This document shows, one piece after another, positions 61,327-64,000 of a stretch of DNA of 64,000 nt (its first letter is position 1; every line of letters begins with the position of its first letter). The stretch lies in NCBI GenBank assembly GCA_013378335.1, contig CP040556.1:1-64000 (forward strand). The letters are read 5' to 3'. The position numbers were made by a program, and so were the translations under genes. The notes under the pieces were generated by a model. That model did no database searches, was not told the DNA's origin, and was given only the letters and a program-made list of their open reading frames with translations. Source of the DNA: Streptococcus sanguinis (lineage in GTDB: Bacteria > Bacillota > Bacilli > Lactobacillales > Streptococcaceae).

Positions 61327-62232
61327 ATGATACAATGGTGGCAAATTTTACTACTCACTTTGTACTCAGCTTATCAAATCTGTGATGAGTTGACCATCGT
61401 TTCGTCAGCAGGATCCCCTGTATTTGCTGGTTTCATTACTGGCTTGATTATGGGCGATTTGACGACCGGTTTGTTTATCGGTGGTAGCCTGCAATTGTTC
61501 GTTCTTGGTGTCGGAACATTTGGTGGAGCTTCTCGTATTGATGCGACATCAGGTGCCGTTCTTGCGACAGCTTTCTCCGTAGCACAAGGCATTAAGCCAG
61601 AGTTGGCTATTGCGACAATCGCAGTACCGGTAGCAACTTTGTTGACTTACTTTGATATCTTAGGCCGTATGACAACGACTTATTTCGCACACCGTGTGGA
61701 TGCAGCAGTTGAGCGTTTCGACTATAAAGGTATTGAACGCAACTATCTCTTAGGTGCTATTCCTTGGGCCCTGTCTCGTGCCCTTCCAGTCTTTCTGGCT
61801 CTGGCATTTGGTGGAACATTTGTTCAAGCGATAGTAGATGGTGTTGCTGGTGTGAAATGGCTGGCTGCAGGTTTGACACTGGCTGGTCGTATGCTTCCAG
61901 GGCTCGGGTTTGCTATCTTGCTTCGTTACCTTCCAGTTAAACGCAATCTTCACTACCTAGCTCTTGGTTTTGGCTTGACTGCTATGCTGACTGTGCTTTA
62001 CTCAAACATTCAAACTTTGGGTGGGGCTGTATCTAGTATTGTTGGAACTCTTCCAAAAGATGCTGCGATCACATTTGCCAACAACTTCAAAGGCTTGTCT
62101 ATGATTGGTGTAGCTATCTTTGGTATCTTCCTTGCAGTACAGCATTTCAAATACAGCCAAAGAACAGTAGTTGCTGCTCCAGCTGCTAGCACAAAATCAG
62201 AAAGTGAGGAAATTGAAGATGACGAACTCTAA
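61327..62232 (+). CDS. gadW: PTS mannose-family IIC
   Basis: A 301-residue membrane component with many hydrophobic segments and the family region GLIMGDLTTGLFIGGSLQLF. AGGAGG precedes the ATG. It ends in a charged tail (TKSESEEIEDDEL). Its 3' end overlaps the IID gene by 14 bases. Together with IID it forms the translocation channel. Confidence 0.92.
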   Translation: MIQWWQILLLTLYSAYQICDELTIVSSAGSPVFAGFITGLIMGDLTTGLFIGGSLQLFVLGVGTFGGASRIDATSGAVLATAFSVAQGIKPELAIATIAVPVATLLTYFDILGRMTTTYFAHRVDAAVERFDYKGIERNYLLGAIPWALSRALPVFLALAFGGTFVQAIVDGVAGVKWLAAGLTLAGRMLPGLGFAILLRYLPVKRNLHYLALGFGLTAMLTVLYSNIQTLGGAVSSIVGTLPKDAAITFANNFKGLSMIGVAIFGIFLAVQHFKYSQRTVVAAPAASTKSESEEIEDDEL

Positions 62233-63043
62233 TTATAAATTAACAAAAGAAGATTTTAAACAAATCAATAAACGCAGCTTGTTCACTTTCCAATTAGGCT
62301 GGAACTACGAGCGGATGCAAGGTTCAGGTTATCTCTACATGCTCTTGCCTCAGCTGCGTAAAATGTATGGTGATGGCACTCCAGAATTGCAAGAAATGAT
62401 GAAATTGCATACGCAATTCTTCAATACTTCACCTTTCTTCCATACTATTATTGCAGGTTTTGACCTAGCTATGGAAGAAAAAGACGGGGTTAAATCAAAA
62501 GATGCGGTCAATGGTATCAAGACAGGTCTTATGGGACCATTTGCTCCTCTTGGAGACTCTATCTTTGGCTCTCTTGTGCCAGCTATCATGGGATCTATCG
62601 CTGCTACCATGGCTATTGCAGGCCAGCCTTGGGGAATTTTCCTTTGGATTGCTGTAGCAGTTGCTTATGACATTTTCCGTTGGAAACAGTTAGAATTTGC
62701 CTACAAAGAAGGGGTCAATCTCATTACCAACATGCAAAGTACTTTGACAGCTCTTGTTGAAGCGGCTTCTGTACTGGGGATCTTCATGGTGGGTGGTTTG
62801 ATTGCTACTATGATCAACTTTGAAGTATCATGGGTGTTGAAGATTGGTGAAAAAGCTATTGATTTCCAAGATATGCTCAACCTTATCTTCCCACGTTTGA
62901 TTCCAGCAGTCTTTACAGGCTTTATCTTCTGGCTCTTGGGCAAGAAAGGAATGAACTCTACTAAGGCTATCTTCATTATCATTATCATGGCAGTGAGCTT
63001 CTCTGCTATCGGCTACTTCCTGCTGGGACAAGTACCAGAGTAA
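62219..63043 (+). CDS. gadE: PTS mannose-family IID
   Basis: A 274-residue component with the family start LTKEDFKQINKRSLFTFQLG and WNYERMQGSGYLY, and four or five C-terminal membrane segments. The frame is open from 62171, but ATG 62219, preceded by GAGGAAATTGAAG, gives the normal length. It overlaps the IIC gene. Confidence 0.92.
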   Translation: MTNSNYKLTKEDFKQINKRSLFTFQLGWNYERMQGSGYLYMLLPQLRKMYGDGTPELQEMMKLHTQFFNTSPFFHTIIAGFDLAMEEKDGVKSKDAVNGIKTGLMGPFAPLGDSIFGSLVPAIMGSIAATMAIAGQPWGIFLWIAVAVAYDIFRWKQLEFAYKEGVNLITNMQSTLTALVEAASVLGIFMVGGLIATMINFEVSWVLKIGEKAIDFQDMLNLIFPRLIPAVFTGFIFWLLGKKGMNSTKAIFIIIIMAVSFSAIGYFLLGQVPE

Positions 63044-63054
63044 TGGAGTGATTT

Positions 63055-63459
63055 ATGGGTAAGAAATTAGTTTTAGTCAGCCATGGTCGCTTTTGTGAAG
63101 AACTGAAAACAACTACGGAAATGATTATGGGGCCTCAGGAAGACATCCATGCAGTAGCCCTGCTTCCGGAGGAAGGTCCAGAAGACTTCGCAGCTAAATT
63201 CTTAGAAACGGTCAAAGATTTTGAGGATTACTTGGTTTTTGCGGATCTCTTGGGGGGCACTCCTTGTAATGTAGTCAGCCGCTTCATTATGGAAGGACAG
63301 GATATCGAGCTTTATGCGGGGGTCAATCTGCCCATGGTCATTGAGTTTATCAATGCATCTTTGACAGGAGCAGAAGTCAGCTATCCATCCAAGGCAGCAG
63401 AGAATATTGTTAAGGTCAATGATGTTCTAGCTGGCCTAATGGATGATGAAGATGAATAA
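63055..63459 (+). CDS. gadF: PTS mannose-family IIA
   Basis: A 134-residue IIA protein, phosphorylated by HPr at H10 (LVLVSHGRFCEEL), with LLGGTPCNVVSRF typical of the mannose-family fold. It follows the IID gene by 11 bases. A terminator-like hairpin separates it from agaS. Confidence 0.92.
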   Translation: MGKKLVLVSHGRFCEELKTTTEMIMGPQEDIHAVALLPEEGPEDFAAKFLETVKDFEDYLVFADLLGGTPCNVVSRFIMEGQDIELYAGVNLPMVIEFINASLTGAEVSYPSKAAENIVKVNDVLAGLMDDEDE

Positions 63460-63781
63460 AAGCTTGAACAATCACTTCTAGTTGGGTGAAGTCCTTGCGC
63501 TGTCAGCAGATGGGAGACTGCTGATAGGTAAGGCCAAGCCACAGTGGATGATTCAAGCATATTGGTCTAAGAGGAATTTGGGAGATGCCTCTTGGGCTAG
63601 GGAAATGGATGGTTCAGCATTGCTAAATGCAGTCGCTGTCTGGTTTGAAAAAGCTTGTTAAAAGTATATTTCAAGTCTAGCCATCGTTGCGGGGGTGGGA
63701 CAGCGAGCCGAAAATCTTTGATTTTCTGGGTTCTGTCTCGCTCCCCCTTTTTTCAAATGATGGAAAGGAATGAGAAAGAGA
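63460..63781 (+). other. gadF-agaS gap with large hairpin and a doubtful 59-aa frame
   Basis: This 322-bp stretch holds an open frame from TTG 63482 to TAA 63661 (59 codons; LALSADGRLLIGKAKPQW, then SWAREMDGSALLNAVAVWF). It has protein-like composition but no ribosome site, and a stop lies right before it. It may be a gene remnant. At 63691-63755 GGGGG...CGAG...GAAAATC pairs with GATTTTC...CTCG...CCCCC followed by TTTTTT, a strong terminator-like hairpin that could attenuate agaS expression. Confidence 0.5.
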
Positions 63782-64000
63782 ATGTTAGATTATTCACAGG
63801 AAGAATTGCAGCGTCTGGGGGCTGACATCACAACGAGAGAAATCTATCAGCAGCCTGAGGTTTGGCAGGAAGCCTTTGACAGTTACAAGGCTCAGGCCGC
63901 AGACATCGCTGCTTTTCTGAAAAAAATCGAGGACAAACATGACTACATCAAGGTCATTTTTGCCGGAGCCGGCTCATCAGCCTATGTCGGAGATACTTTG
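63782..64000 (+). CDS. agaS: Sugar isomerase AgaS (5' part)
   Basis: The first 73 codons of a SIS-domain protein start MLDYSQEELQRLGADITTRE and reach the phosphosugar-binding FAGAGSSAYVGDTL before the window ends. AgaS deaminates/isomerises galactosamine 6-phosphate or acts as a tagatose-6-phosphate ketose/aldose isomerase. It would process the sugar phosphate imported by the preceding PTS. Truncated only by the window edge. An ATG at 63770 is in frame, but the ribosome site there is too close. Confidence 0.88.
   Translation, partial: MLDYSQEELQRLGADITTREIYQQPEVWQEAFDSYKAQAADIAAFLKKIEDKHDYIKVIFAGAGSSAYVGDTL

Overview
The window starts exactly at the first base of dnaA and reads as the origin-proximal region of a low-GC oral Streptococcus. 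The evidence is the gene order dnaA-dnaN-DUF951-ychF-pth-mfd-rqcP-divIC-tilS-hpt-ftsH-comX-rrn-mreCD-pcsB-prs, the 16S sequence, the alternative competence sigma factor ComX beside an rRNA operon, and the bgaC/gadVWEF locus. The 16S variable regions look like the sanguinis/cristatus/gordonii group. I cannot fix the species by eye.

Layout. 1-15081 is a co-directional housekeeping block: replication initiation, an oriC segment with DnaA boxes between dnaA and dnaN, translation quality control, transcription-coupled repair, division (DivIC), tRNA-Ile2 lysidine synthesis (TilS), purine salvage (Hpt) and FtsH protease. A DUF1307 lipoprotein lies on the other strand. 15082-16805 is an IS1182-family insertion sequence abutting the ftsH stop codon. 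16826-24893 holds tRNA-Glu/Asn, the competence sigma factor comX, and a complete 16S-tRNA-Ala-23S-5S operon with a 17-gene tRNA array. 24930-30467 is cell envelope: mreCD, the WalRK-type pcsB hydrolase, prs, a secreted protein ending in LPKTS, and a class B-type sortase. 30646-33838 is araT, recO, plsX (frame broken in a G tract) and acpP.

33993-54336 is a nearly complete de novo purine cluster: purC-L-F-M-N-[unknown AT-rich membrane protein]-H, then a convergent CHAP-domain secreted protein, then purD-[unknown ATP-grasp enzyme]-purE-K-[DUF218 protein, 75-aa protein, second AT-rich membrane protein]-purB. PRPP for the pathway comes from prs, and hpt supplies the salvage branch. 54528-57857 is a flavodoxin-fold oxidoreductase with its TetR regulator, divergent from dhaKLM (dihydroxyacetone phosphorylation). 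58185-64000 is a GntR regulator divergent from an intracellular GH35 beta-galactosidase and a mannose-family PTS (IIB-IIC-IID-IIA), ending in a truncated agaS. Cre-like sites precede both dhaK and bgaC.

Items outside the ordinary core are: two ~170-bp inverted copies of a MITE-like repeat whose ends match the IS1182 element; a single-base frame break in plsX; a sortase next to a protein with LPKTS but no membrane anchor; three unknown genes interleaved with purine genes; a large palindromic leader before purE; and a BOX-like remnant. I saw no CRISPR array, prophage or recognisable defence system.
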